The position numbers and the translations under genes are program-made. Shown in pieces: positions 25,478 to 32,527 of a DNA stretch of 32,527 bases. The first letter of the stretch is position 1; every line of letters begins with the position of its first letter. Where the stretch lies: the NCBI RefSeq assembly GCF_944324745.1, contig NZ_CALUXO010000009.1, forward strand, positions 1 through 32,527. The letters are read 5' to 3'. The notes under the pieces were generated by a model. It worked only from the letters and a program-made list of their open reading frames with translations, ran no database searches and had not been told where the DNA came from. Origin of the DNA: an uncultured Thomasclavelia sp. (GTDB lineage Bacteria; Bacillota_I; Bacilli_A; Erysipelotrichales; Coprobacillaceae).

Positions 25478-26312
25478 TTACTCCTCAATTAAACCAAAAT
25501 GAACAAAAGCTTTATATAAACCGTCTTTATCAACATCATCAGTAACATAATCAGCCATTGCTTTGATTTCTTCACCGCCACTACCCATAGCAATACCGAC
25601 ATGACAATACTCTAGCATAGGAATATCTATTTTAGCATCCCCAAAAGCAAAAGTATCATTAATATCAGCATGTAAATATTCTAGTAACATGGGCTTTAGT
25701 AATGTCTTTAACTCCTAAATCACCAAATAAAGCAATTTCTCCTTTACCACCCCAGGTTCCTGCTTTTAAATCAGGAAATTCTTTAATTGAATCTAAATGA
25801 TCTTGATAACTATCTAAAACAAAGCTTACTTTGTTTAAGTCATCTCGGTATAGTTCACCGCCATAGATCATCTCAGGAAAAACATCTTTAACTGTCATTG
25901 AATCACTATTTTCTTTACCTTTACGTTTACAATATTCTTTGATGACTGGAGTAGCTCGTTCTTCAAAATTTTCACTTGCGAATAAACCATTGTTACTTTC
26001 CAAGTAAAACTCTAATTTACGACTATGCAGCCAATGAACAATATGTTTACATTGTTCTAAAGTAATTAATTGATGCATGATGACCTTATCATTATCTTCA
26101 ACATAACTGCCATTACCACCAATCATACCATCTAATCCAATATCCCAGATGTATGGATATACTTCGGCTTTACTTCTGCCAGTACAAATGTAGACACGAT
26201 GTCCATTTTTACGAGCCTGTCTAATGGCTTTAGTAGCTGACTGGGGTAAATTGTTTTCATAATCAAGTAATGTTCCATCAACATCAATAAAAATTATCTT
26301 TTGTTTTGCCAT
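25478..26312 (-). pseudogene. Cof-type HAD hydrolase split by a frameshift
   Basis: The N-terminal frame (26312 down to 25665, 215 residues) has motif I FIDVDGTLLD (D10, D12), motif II CTGRS, the cap, and the catalytic lysine context GVKDITKA. Just after it the frame is lost: the tail reads HVTRIFTC and stops. The rest of the protein continues in another frame as MLLEYLHADIND, then motif IV FGDAKIDIPMLEY and IAMGSGGEEIKAMADYVT (25690 down to 25478). Family members have about five residues between the KA and LLEYL, whereas here about two fit. A deletion of about 7-8 bases near 25680-25695 therefore explains the break. No slippery sequence is visible. The start has RBS GAGGTAAG. Recent decay or sequence error are both possible. 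Confidence 0.87.
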
Positions 26313-26346
26313 TTTCTTACCTCTTTTCTTTGAATCCTTGGTTATT

Positions 26347-26374
26347 ATTATAAATATAGCTAGATCAAAGACAA
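26347..26374 (-). promoter_or_regulatory. promoter of the split HAD gene
   Basis: On the minus strand TTGTCT (26374-26369) and TATAAT (26352-26347) are 16 bases apart, about 35 bases before the ATG. Confidence 0.6.
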
Positions 26375-26449
26375 TTTTAGGTTTATAAAAAGAATTTTTT
26401 TCTCATTTTAATTAAAAATAGTGATAAAAAGATAAGAAAATTCTTGCAA

Positions 26450-26965
26450 CTAACAAGCTCTAAATAATTCTAATTGTTTTAAAGCGTAGTCTTGGACGTT
26501 TTTGATATCATTTTGATCAGGATGTGACAAGGCCGCATCAAAATTTTCCAGGCTAACTTGTAATCGTTTATCATCAGGATGTTCTTGAATCATTTTTATA
26601 TAACGATCTTTAACAGCCATTGGCATTTTTCCCTGACAGAAAAAGTGTCCTAAAATTTGATTGCTTGGGGCAACAAAAGTATCAAAACGTTTGGCTAGAT
26701 TATCAAAATATTCTTGACTGGCTCCAAATCCTGCTGTTGCAAAGAAACTGATTTTTTTGTTTTCTAACTGGCTTAAAAAATTTTGAATTTTAGTGCTGCA
26801 GTTTCCTTTATCAACCCAGGTTCCAATAAAATATAAATCGGCATCAAGATTATCAATTACTTTTCCATAATAAATAAGATCATCTTTATTTAATACCTCT
26901 TTTATGCTTTGAGCAATTTTTTCAGTATTTCCAGTATTACTATCATAAACTATTGCAACTTTCAT
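26450..26965 (-). CDS. flavodoxin-family protein
   Basis: A 171-residue FMN-binding electron carrier. The phosphate-binding loop is VYDSNTGNTEKIA near the N-terminus; FIGTWVDKGNC and FFATAGFGAS are the next FMN-contact loops. A C-terminal extension of about 60 residues (from GKMPMAVKDRY) goes beyond a minimal flavodoxin. This long form resembles the BilS-type flavodoxins that accompany the bilirubin reductase BilR in gut Firmicutes, but no bilR is in the window and I give that name little weight. Start choice: ATG 26965 has GAGGTG six bases upstream; the in-frame GTG at 26974 is part of that RBS. The trxB gene lies divergently next door. Confidence 0.83.
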   Translation of the reverse strand: MKVAIVYDSNTGNTEKIAQSIKEVLNKDDLIYYGKVIDNLDADLYFIGTWVDKGNCSTKIQNFLSQLENKKISFFATAGFGASQEYFDNLAKRFDTFVAPSNQILGHFFCQGKMPMAVKDRYIKMIQEHPDDKRLQVSLENFDAALSHPDQNDIKNVQDYALKQLELFRAC

Positions 26966-27042
26966 AAACTTCACCTCAAATTAAAGTATAAACCTAAATG
27001 AGTAAATAATAAAGCATTATACTTATTCAATTGTTTTAGGTA

Positions 27043-27051
27043 TGATATACT
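27043..27051 (+). promoter_or_regulatory. extended -10 promoter of trxB
   Basis: TGA followed by TATACT (27046-27051) forms an extended -10; the -35 (TTATTC, 27023-27028) is poor. It lies 51 bases before the trxB ATG. Confidence 0.5.
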
Positions 27052-27101
27052 AGAAAGTGTAAATAATTGTAATAAATCATCTAGAGATTAGGAGTGAGAA
27101 A

Positions 27102-28010
27102 ATGCTAGATTTAATTATTATTGGAGCTGGGCCAGCTGGGATGAGTGCCTGTCTTTATGCTTCAAGAGCTGGAGCTGAAGTTTTGATGTTAGATGCTGGA
27201 GCTCCTGGTGGTAAACTAAATGTTACTGCAGAAATTGAAAACTATCCTGGCCAAAAGAAAAAACCTGGTCCTGAATTAGCATATGAAATGTATGAACAAG
27301 CATTATCTTTTGGTGGGAAGCAGGAGTTTGGTCAAGTAACTAAAGTTATTGATCATGGTGACTATAAAGAAGTTTTAACGACTGATAAAAGTTATCAGGC
27401 AAGAAATGTTCTAGTTGCTACTGGAACTAAGGAAAGAAAAATGCAAATTCCATTAGAAGATGAATTGACAGGACATGGTGTTTCATATTGTGCAGTATGC
27501 GATGGACCATTTTTTAAAGATGAAGAAGTAGCTGTTATTGGCGGTGGTAATTCAGCATTGGAAGAAGCCATCTATCTGACAAAATTTGCTTCAAAAGTTC
27601 ATTTAATTGTTCGTCGAGATGTCTTTAGAGCTGATAAGATCATTCAAGATCATGTTAAGGCTAATGATAAAATCGAAATTCATTTCTTGAAAAAACCGCA
27701 TCATTTAGTAGCTGAAGATAATAAAGTAGCTAAAATTGGATTAGAAGATAGTGTTACTGGTGAAATTAGTGAACTTGATGTTAAGGGAGTTTTCCCATAT
27801 GTAGGTTTAGATCCCGTAACTGATTTTGTTAAAGATTTAGGCATTACAGATGAAAATGGATATATTATTACTGATGATTCAATGGAAACTAAAATCAAAG
27901 GTATTTATGCTGCTGGCGATGTTCGTAAAAAGACTTTACGACAAGTAGTTACGGCAACAAATGATGGGGCAATTGTTGGTCAACAAGTAGGTCAAAATAT
28001 TAGTCATTAA
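27102..28010 (+). CDS. trxB: thioredoxin-disulfide reductase
   Basis: An FAD- and NADPH-dependent flavoenzyme of 302 residues that reduces thioredoxin. It shows the FAD loop IIGAGPAGMSACLYASRAG, the redox-active CAVC (C130, C133) before DGPFF, the NADPH loop VIGGGNSALEEA (145-156), and the NADPH-phosphate-type RRDVFRA. The C-terminal FAD motif GIYAAGDVRKKTLRQ is also present. The length is that of the low-molecular-weight bacterial form. The RBS is AGGAGTGAG. The trxB-(gene)-rapZ-whiA order recalls the Bacillus trxB-yvcI-yvcJ-yvcK-whiA region. Confidence 0.96.
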   Translation: MLDLIIIGAGPAGMSACLYASRAGAEVLMLDAGAPGGKLNVTAEIENYPGQKKKPGPELAYEMYEQALSFGGKQEFGQVTKVIDHGDYKEVLTTDKSYQARNVLVATGTKERKMQIPLEDELTGHGVSYCAVCDGPFFKDEEVAVIGGGNSALEEAIYLTKFASKVHLIVRRDVFRADKIIQDHVKANDKIEIHFLKKPHHLVAEDNKVAKIGLEDSVTGEISELDVKGVFPYVGLDPVTDFVKDLGITDENGYIITDDSMETKIKGIYAAGDVRKKTLRQVVTATNDGAIVGQQVGQNISH

Positions 28011-28037
28011 AAGTAAAGCTAAGAGGCTTTACTTTTT
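28009..28037 (+). terminator. terminator of trxB
   Basis: AAAAGTAAAGC (28009-28019) pairs with GCTTTACTTTT (28026-28036), loop 6, followed by T. The stem starts inside the stop codon. Confidence 0.88.
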
Positions 28038-28115
28038 AAATGCCGTTTATTCAATAAGATAATTCATATAAAAGATATATAGTATTGTTAAAATGGGCAT
28101 GAAATTAAATAATAA

Positions 28116-28144
28116 TTGAATTTATAATAGGGTTTTAGTAAAAT
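28116..28144 (+). promoter_or_regulatory. promoter of the acidic unknown gene
   Basis: TTGAAT (28116-28121) and TAAAAT (28139-28144) are 17 bases apart. RBS AAGGAGG at 28162-28168 follows. Confidence 0.6.
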
Positions 28145-28176
28145 ACTAATAATTTGATTATAAGGAGGAATTGGTG

Positions 28177-29097
28177 ATGGAAATAAAGGAGTTAGTGAGT
28201 GCAATAAAGGATCAATTGACATTAGCTGGCAAATTATATTTATATGATAATTTACCTGCTCAAATTAGTAATGCTGTTTATACCTTTGGAGATACTAATA
28301 GTTTTGATATATTAGCTTATATTGATGCCAGCATTAAACAAGATGGAAGTCGGGGTATGTTGATTTATCCTGATGGAATATATTTTAAATTTGGACAACA
28401 GGGCTTTTTCAAATATGATGAAATAGTTTATCTAGGAATTGAAAAGCATCGTAATGATCCGTCAGTTAAAGGAATTATAAAAACTGAGCCTAAAACATAT
28501 AGTTTTTCAAATATAACGATTGACCCAGAAGTTTTAGTTACTTTTTTATCAAAAGTAACTGAATTGGATATTGATATGATCATGTCTAACCATGAAAAAG
28601 TGGCTTATTATGTTCCAATAGTATTAAGTGATCTAGAAAATGATGAATATGAAGATATTCAATTATCACCAGCTGATCAATCGCAAATTCAAGAATTTTA
28701 TCAAAATTTAGCGATGATCGAACAATTAGATGACGAAAATTATCAATATGAATTAGAGCAATTATGTCATCAAGCGTTATCATTTTTTGATGAATTAGGT
28801 TTGGATAGTGATGAAATTGATCAATTATTAATGGTGCAAAAAGAATTTGATCAAGAAGATTTACAGGAAGAACAAAAAATCGATAATGCTAAAAAATATT
28901 ATGATGATATGATGGATAAATATCGCCATGGTGATACAAGTATGTATGATAATGTTAAAGCTATTATGAACCAAATGGGAATTGATGAAAATGAATTGGC
29001 TGGTAAATCACCAGAAGAAATTGAAGATATTCTATGTGAAAAATTTGGTATTTCTAAAAGTATGATGGAAAAATTGAAGAATCGGTTTATGTCATAA
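28177..29097 (+). CDS. acidic protein of unknown function
   Basis: I do not recognise this 306-residue protein. Residues 1-140 look like a compact alpha/beta domain with short beta strands (GMLIYPDGIYFKF, then FFKYDEIVYLGIE), a pattern seen in PH-like folds. The rest is strongly acidic and helical, rich in Asp, Glu and Gln (for example QEFYQNLAMIEQLDDENYQ), and ends in repeated short helices (MNQMGIDENELAGKS, then EEIEDILCEKFGISKSMMEKL). There is no signal peptide or membrane segment, so it should be cytoplasmic. Start choice: ATG 28177 is eight bases after AAGGAGG, better than the in-frame TTG 28171 or GTG 28174. It has its own promoter and lies between trxB and rapZ. A conserved lineage-specific protein is likely. 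Confidence 0.8.
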   Translation: MEIKELVSAIKDQLTLAGKLYLYDNLPAQISNAVYTFGDTNSFDILAYIDASIKQDGSRGMLIYPDGIYFKFGQQGFFKYDEIVYLGIEKHRNDPSVKGIIKTEPKTYSFSNITIDPEVLVTFLSKVTELDIDMIMSNHEKVAYYVPIVLSDLENDEYEDIQLSPADQSQIQEFYQNLAMIEQLDDENYQYELEQLCHQALSFFDELGLDSDEIDQLLMVQKEFDQEDLQEEQKIDNAKKYYDDMMDKYRHGDTSMYDNVKAIMNQMGIDENELAGKSPEEIEDILCEKFGISKSMMEKLKNRFMS

Positions 29098-29200
29098 GTT
29101 TAGAATCCTAATAAAGTAAATTAGTTGTGAAAAAAGCCAAAATCAAGTACACTTATAGATGTATTTTTGATAAAATAAGGTTAGAAAGTGAAGTGATATT

Positions 29201-30049
29201 ATGGATCAAGTGGAAATTGTAATTGTTACTGGGATGTCAGGGGCTGGAAAAACCAGTGCTATGGCCTGTTTTGAAAACTTAGCTTATCGTTGTATTGATA
29301 ATTACCCAGTATCTTTATTAACTGAATTTGCAGAACTGGTTCAAGAAGACTCTAAATATCAAAGAGTAGCCATGGCTGTAAGCCTGGATGATGCATTAAA
29401 AGCAATTCGTTTATTATCTAATATAGATTGGATTCATTTAACAGTCGTATTTCTTGATTGTGATGATGAAGTGTTAGTTAAAAGATATAAAGAAACGAGA
29501 CGTTCACACCCACTATTAATTTCTAATAAAGCGTCTTCTTTAATTGAAGCTATTGAATTTGAACGTCGTTTGGCTGAGCCCATTTCCAGACTTGCTAATC
29601 TGGTCATTGATACGACAAAATTAAAAGGATCGCGTTTTCAAGATTTATTAGAAGATTATTTTAGTAAAGGAAAAGTTGATCCGTTTAGAATAACATTTGT
29701 GTCTTTTGGATATAAACATGGAGTTCCTAAAGATGCTGATTTATTGTTTGATGTTCGTTTTTTACCTAATCCATTTTACGTTGATGAATTAAGAAATTTA
29801 ACCGGTAATGATAAAGCTGTTTATGATTATGTAATTGATAAAGAGGAAACCCAAGTCTTTATCAAAAAGATGCTTGATTTACTAGATTACTTATTAAAAG
29901 AATATGAAAAAGAAGGAAAAATGCACTTAATTATTGGTATTGGTTGTACTGGCGGACAACATCGATCTGTTTCTTTGACTAATTATTTTGCTGATCATTA
30001 TAGTAAATATTATCAGGTGCATCGTTTACATCGCGATGCTGATCATTAG
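29201..30049 (+). CDS. rapZ: RNase adapter protein RapZ / YvcJ-type nucleotide-binding protein
   Basis: A P-loop protein of 282 residues. The Walker A loop is GMSGAGKT (11-18), followed by the family's RCIDNYPVSLL. The C-terminal domain has FVSFGYKHGVP, DLLFDVRFLPNPFYV, the GIGCTGGQHRSV signature, and the final HRDADH. In E. coli RapZ controls glmS mRNA through the GlmZ RNA. In Firmicutes the role of YvcJ is less clear (GTPase; linked to competence in Bacillus). It overlaps the GTG start of whiA by one base. Confidence 0.95.
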   Translation: MDQVEIVIVTGMSGAGKTSAMACFENLAYRCIDNYPVSLLTEFAELVQEDSKYQRVAMAVSLDDALKAIRLLSNIDWIHLTVVFLDCDDEVLVKRYKETRRSHPLLISNKASSLIEAIEFERRLAEPISRLANLVIDTTKLKGSRFQDLLEDYFSKGKVDPFRITFVSFGYKHGVPKDADLLFDVRFLPNPFYVDELRNLTGNDKAVYDYVIDKEETQVFIKKMLDLLDYLLKEYEKEGKMHLIIGIGCTGGQHRSVSLTNYFADHYSKYYQVHRLHRDADH

Positions 30050-31002
30050 TGGATAAAATATCGTTTTCCCGAGTTGTCAAAGAAGAAGTCGTATTTAATG
30101 ATTTTGATTCGTGTTGTCAAAAGGCCATGCTTTGTGCTGTAATTAAAATAAATGGTGTCTTATCATTATCTAATAATGGACTATTATTGACGATTAGAAC
30201 TGAAAATGCCAAGATAGCTTCGAAGATCCATCATATGTTGAAAGATGAATATGATCCGCAAATTGAATTTTTAGTTTCTCGAAAGATGCGGTTAAAAAAG
30301 AATAATGTTTATATTTTAAAAGTTACTAAGGCTAGAGAAATTCTAGATGATTTATCTTTATTACAGGGATTGGGCTTTACACCATTACCAGATCCTCGAA
30401 TCATTGCTAAAGAGTGTTGCAAACGGGCATACATTGCTGGCGCATTTTTATCATGTGGTAGTGTAAATAATCCGGAAACTTCCAATTATCATCTGGAGAT
30501 GAGTTTTAACGAAGAAGAATATGCCAATTTTATTGCCAGTTTAATTAATTCGTTTGATTTAAATGCTAAAGTTATCAAAAGAAGAAATAAGTATGTTGTT
30601 TATTTAAAATCATCGGAAAAAATCGGGGATTTTCTTAGAGCAATTGGTGCCAGTCAGTCAGTAATGAATTTTGAAAGCACTCGAATTGATCGAAATATGT
30701 CGAATACGGTTAACCGCTGGAATAATTGTGACATTGCTAATGAAGTTAAAACATTGGCTACAGCTAATCGACAATTACAAGATATTGAGATAATCGAGAT
30801 GTTCATTGGCTTAGATATGCTTGATGAAAAAACGCGAAATGTTGCCTTGGTACGAAAAGAAAATCCCGAGTATTCATTAAATGAATTGACAGAGGCTTAC
30901 TTAGAAAAAACCGGCGAGACCATCAGTAAGTCCGGGTTACATCATCGATTTAAAAAAATTAGTGAAGAAGCTAAAAAACTAATCCAGATGGAGAGTGATT
31001 AG
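30049..31002 (+). CDS. whiA: WhiA-family DNA-binding protein
   Basis: A 317-residue protein with an N-terminal LAGLIDADG-like fold (two repeats, around CCKRAYIAGAFLSCGSVNNP) that lacks endonuclease acidic residues, joined to a C-terminal helix-turn-helix (EYSLNELTEAYLEKTGETISKSG, then HHRFKKI). WhiA is needed for sporulation septation in Streptomyces. In Bacillus it affects cell division and chromosome segregation. The start is GTG overlapping the rapZ stop. In Bacillus yvcK lies between these two genes; here nothing separates them. Confidence 0.95.
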   Translation: MDKISFSRVVKEEVVFNDFDSCCQKAMLCAVIKINGVLSLSNNGLLLTIRTENAKIASKIHHMLKDEYDPQIEFLVSRKMRLKKNNVYILKVTKAREILDDLSLLQGLGFTPLPDPRIIAKECCKRAYIAGAFLSCGSVNNPETSNYHLEMSFNEEEYANFIASLINSFDLNAKVIKRRNKYVVYLKSSEKIGDFLRAIGASQSVMNFESTRIDRNMSNTVNRWNNCDIANEVKTLATANRQLQDIEIIEMFIGLDMLDEKTRNVALVRKENPEYSLNELTEAYLEKTGETISKSGLHHRFKKISEEAKKLIQMESD

Positions 31003-31218
31003 ATGGAAAAAATTGAAGTGAGATTTGGGTATCGAATGAAAGAATTAAGATTGAAACAAGGAATCTCGCAAGAAGAATTAGCGTTTCGATGTGGTTTATC
31101 GAAAAATTATATTTCTGATGTTGAGCGAGGTACTCGAAATATTTCGTTAAAGTCGATTGAAAAAATTGCGTCTGGCTTTGCCGTTGAAATAAAAGAACTA
31201 TTTGATTTTAAGCAGTAA
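31003..31218 (+). CDS. small XRE-family HTH regulator
   Basis: A 71-residue single-domain protein of the Cro/C1 type. The helix-turn-helix spans about 24-45 (ISQEELAFRCGLSKNYISDVERG), followed by TRNISLKSIEKIA, typical of SinR-like and controller-type proteins. There is no other domain. It starts immediately after the whiA stop, so it is co-transcribed and co-translated with rapZ-whiA. The targets are unknown. Confidence 0.9.
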   Translation: MEKIEVRFGYRMKELRLKQGISQEELAFRCGLSKNYISDVERGTRNISLKSIEKIASGFAVEIKELFDFKQ

Positions 31219-31252
31219 GTTTGTATGAAATAAATATAAGGAGTTGATTTGA

Positions 31253-31537
31253 TTGCCAATATATTATGCTATCTTGATCATTTTAGTAGTGATAGTAATC
31301 TTAAGTTTGATTTTAAATGTGTTGACTAGTCCAATTACTTGGATCATTATTGCTGCATTATTAATCTGGTCGGCTATTAAGCGATACAGTTACGCTAAAA
31401 AAATTAATGAAATGCATCAGCAATATCAAAAAGAAGCTGAAGAGAAACAAAAGGCTTATTATAGTCAAGAACAATATCGTCGTGGTAGTGAAGATATTAT
31501 TGATGTTGATTATCAAGAATTTGAAGATGACAAATAG
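31253..31537 (+). CDS. small membrane protein of unknown function
   Basis: A 94-residue protein. Residues 4-25 and 29-42 are strongly hydrophobic (two membrane segments, or one long hairpin). A charged region rich in Lys, Gln and Glu follows (KKINEMHQQYQKEAEEKQKAYYS), probably a short coiled coil, and then an acidic tail ending in DVDYQEFEDDK. The start is a TTG nine bases after AAGGAG (31238-31243); no ATG or GTG fits. It is the last gene of the rapZ-whiA-xre cluster, and the terminator 31524-31552 contains its stop codon. No function can be assigned. Confidence 0.72.
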   Translation: MPIYYAILIILVVIVILSLILNVLTSPITWIIIAALLIWSAIKRYSYAKKINEMHQQYQKEAEEKQKAYYSQEQYRRGSEDIIDVDYQEFEDDK

Positions 31538-31552
31538 CTGTCATCTTTTTTT
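31524..31552 (+). terminator. terminator of the rapZ-whiA cluster
   Basis: AAGATGACA (31524-31532) pairs with TGTCATCTT (31539-31547) around a 6-base loop that contains the TAG stop, followed by a T run. Confidence 0.88.
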
Positions 31553-31669
31553 GTAAATAAATTTCAAAAAAATTGCTTTTAGCTTAAAAGTTTTGTAAAT
31601 ATTATTCTTAAATTCTTGAAATTATTTTTTTAATGATAGTTTTTTACTATACTTATGGTATAAGCTTTA

Positions 31670-31745
31670 AAGGCTTTGATAAATAGCTATTGATTCCTTG
31701 AAATATCTGTTGACGCACATTTCATGATTATAGCTATTTTTTTTT
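31670..31745 (+). ncRNA. candidate small RNA or attenuator before the second RpiR gene
   Basis: An extended -10, TGG plus TATAAG (31656-31664), would start an RNA near 31671. It would end in a long hairpin: AAATAGCTAT (31681-31690) with ATAGCTATTT (31730-31739), then an inner stem TGAAAT/ATTTCA (31699-31704 with 31719-31724), then a run of T to 31745. The RpiR gene downstream has its own TATAAT at 31769-31774. A free RNA of about 75 bases or an attenuator are both possible. Confidence 0.45.
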
Positions 31746-31807
31746 AAATAAAATGTGATTTTTTATTATATAATAACTAGAAATGCTAAAAAGGAGGTGA
31801 AGATTAA

Positions 31808-32443
31808 ATGAATCTTGTATCTAAGTTAATATATCAAAAAGGGTTCAGTGAACTGGAAAAAGGAATTGCTGATTATATCATTAATAATAAAGAAAAAGTA
31901 TTTGATATGAAACTAGTGGATTTAGCTGAAGCAACATACACGTCAACAGCAACAATTAGTCGTTTTTGTAAAAAACTTGGTGAAAAAGATTATAATAGTT
32001 TTCGAATAAATTTTATGAAAGATATTATGTCGGACTATAATAGCGAAATCGATTTTAACTATCCATTTAAAAATAATGATTCAGATCATGAGATGATTTA
32101 TAAAATAGGCGAATTATGTAAAGATGCCATCGAAGCCACTAAAGATCTAATTGAAGAAGATGTTTTTAATAAAGTTGTTGAGGAATTATATAATGCACCA
32201 GAAATTGATGTTTTCGCAGCTGAAACTTCATATTTATCAGGACTTTTATTTCAATATCGAATGTTGACGATTAATCGCTCTATTCAAATTAATTCACCAT
32301 TTATGCAAAAACAGTCTTTAATTACTGTAAATAAAAAAACAGTAGCCATTGTCATTTCTTATAATGGTGATTTACCAGAAAATAAAAGAATCATAAAATA
32401 TAAACGAGAACATTATACAAGTAATACAACATTAGCTGCATAA
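31808..32443 (+). CDS. MurR/RpiR-family regulator, C-terminally truncated
   Basis: A 211-residue protein, against about 286 for the other RpiR frame in this window. The N-terminal winged helix is complete: FSELEKGIADYIINNKEKVFDMKLVDLAEAT, then STATISRFCKKLGEKDYNSFRINF. The SIS sugar-phosphate domain begins normally (IDVFAAETSYLSGLLFQYRM, then VAIVISYNGD). It is then lost after about residue 195, where relatives carry two more strands and helices. The last residues (KREHYTSNTTLAA) do not resemble an RpiR ending but do resemble the end of an IS3-type transposase. The RBS AGGAGGTGA (31792-31800) is excellent. A truncated protein could still bind DNA while having lost ligand control. Confidence 0.75.
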   Translation: MNLVSKLIYQKGFSELEKGIADYIINNKEKVFDMKLVDLAEATYTSTATISRFCKKLGEKDYNSFRINFMKDIMSDYNSEIDFNYPFKNNDSDHEMIYKIGELCKDAIEATKDLIEEDVFNKVVEELYNAPEIDVFAAETSYLSGLLFQYRMLTINRSIQINSPFMQKQSLITVNKKTVAIVISYNGDLPENKRIIKYKREHYTSNTTLAA

Positions 32444-32527
32444 AGAAAAATGAAGTTGCCTCTTTGACAACTTCATCAAAAACATTTTTAATTATTTCAC
32501 CTGTCTACTTGACAGGGGCGGTTCAAA
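32396..32527 (+). mobile_element. probable 3' tail of an IS3-family element fused to the RpiR gene
   Basis: After the break in the RpiR frame come a short tail with a transposase-like ending (LAA, then stop) and a hairpin ATGAAGTTG/CAACTTCAT (32450-32458 with 32468-32476). A second hairpin CCTGTC/GACAGG (32500-32505 with 32511-32516) runs into GGGCGGTTCAAA. This stop-hairpin-ACTTGACAGGGG arrangement is what I recall from the right ends of IS150-type IS3 elements in Firmicutes. No terminal repeat or target duplication can be confirmed because the window ends here. Confidence 0.45.

Noticed and set aside
25665-25690. Programmed ribosomal frameshift in the HAD gene
   Set aside because: There is no slippery heptamer, no internal RBS-like stimulator and no downstream structure. 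Residues also seem to be missing, which fits a deletion.
26400-26449. Minus-strand terminator after the flavodoxin gene
   Set aside because: GAATTTTCT and AGAAAAAAATTC are only approximately complementary and far apart, so the hairpin is too weak to call.
1-32527. CRISPR array, tRNA, rRNA or replication origin
   Set aside because: I saw no regularly spaced repeats, no cloverleaf-like stretches with CCA ends, no rRNA-like sequence and no DnaA-box cluster.

Overview
This AT-rich window encodes an ordinary low-GC Firmicutes housekeeping set: uvrB-cca-uvrA-hprK-lgt, trxB, rapZ-whiA, ldh and ctpA. RBSs are strong AGGAGG types and rho-independent terminators are plentiful. Gene content and protein style suggest a gut Erysipelotrichia (Coprobacillaceae/Thomasclavelia-like) chromosome. 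That placement is inferred from reading the proteins, not from a search.

Layout. 1-609 is the 3' end of an AAA-ATPase/PD-(D/E)XK protein. 610-2881 is a small PTS-signalling locus: a stand-alone cellobiose/lactose-type EIIB, an RpiR regulator interrupted by one in-frame TAA, and an unusual protein with an unassigned N-terminal domain joined to an EIIB-like domain. 2882-3310 has no credible protein gene. It carries a promoter, a dense series of short perfect hairpins and a strong terminator, so it reads as a structured RNA of about 330 nt upstream of speD. 3311-9564 is a tight polyamine operon: speD, an arginine/ornithine/lysine-type decarboxylase, speE, agmatinase, carboxy(nor)spermidine dehydrogenase and nspC. 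It encodes two complete routes from putrescine to spermidine. 9561-15086 holds a Cof-type HAD phosphatase on the minus strand, a predicted metal/arsenic exporter, L-lactate dehydrogenase, a lipoprotein amidase and a CtpA-type protease. 15277-23187 is the DNA repair/HPr kinase/Lgt operon.

23355-24764 encodes the most unusual protein here. It has the same N-terminal domain and EIIB-like domain as the 2288-2881 protein, followed by a ROK-family (sugar kinase/repressor) domain. That domain keeps the catalytic-Asp region but seems to lack the usual first phosphate loop and the zinc motif. 24854-26965 holds a GNAT acetyltransferase, a frameshifted HAD gene and a flavodoxin. 27102-31537 is trxB, an acidic protein of unknown function, rapZ, whiA, a small XRE regulator and a small membrane protein. 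The usual yvcK gene is absent between rapZ and whiA. The window closes with a possible small RNA and a second RpiR gene that stops early and runs into what looks like the 3' tail of an IS3-type element.

How the parts may work together. The EIIB, the two EIIB-domain proteins, the RpiR regulators and HPr kinase all point to carbohydrate sensing through PTS phosphorylation. No EIIA or EIIC gene is present, so the EIIB domains may sense rather than transport; this is inference. Three genes carry inactivating-looking lesions (RpiR nonsense, HAD frameshift, RpiR truncation), so decay or sequence error should be kept in mind.
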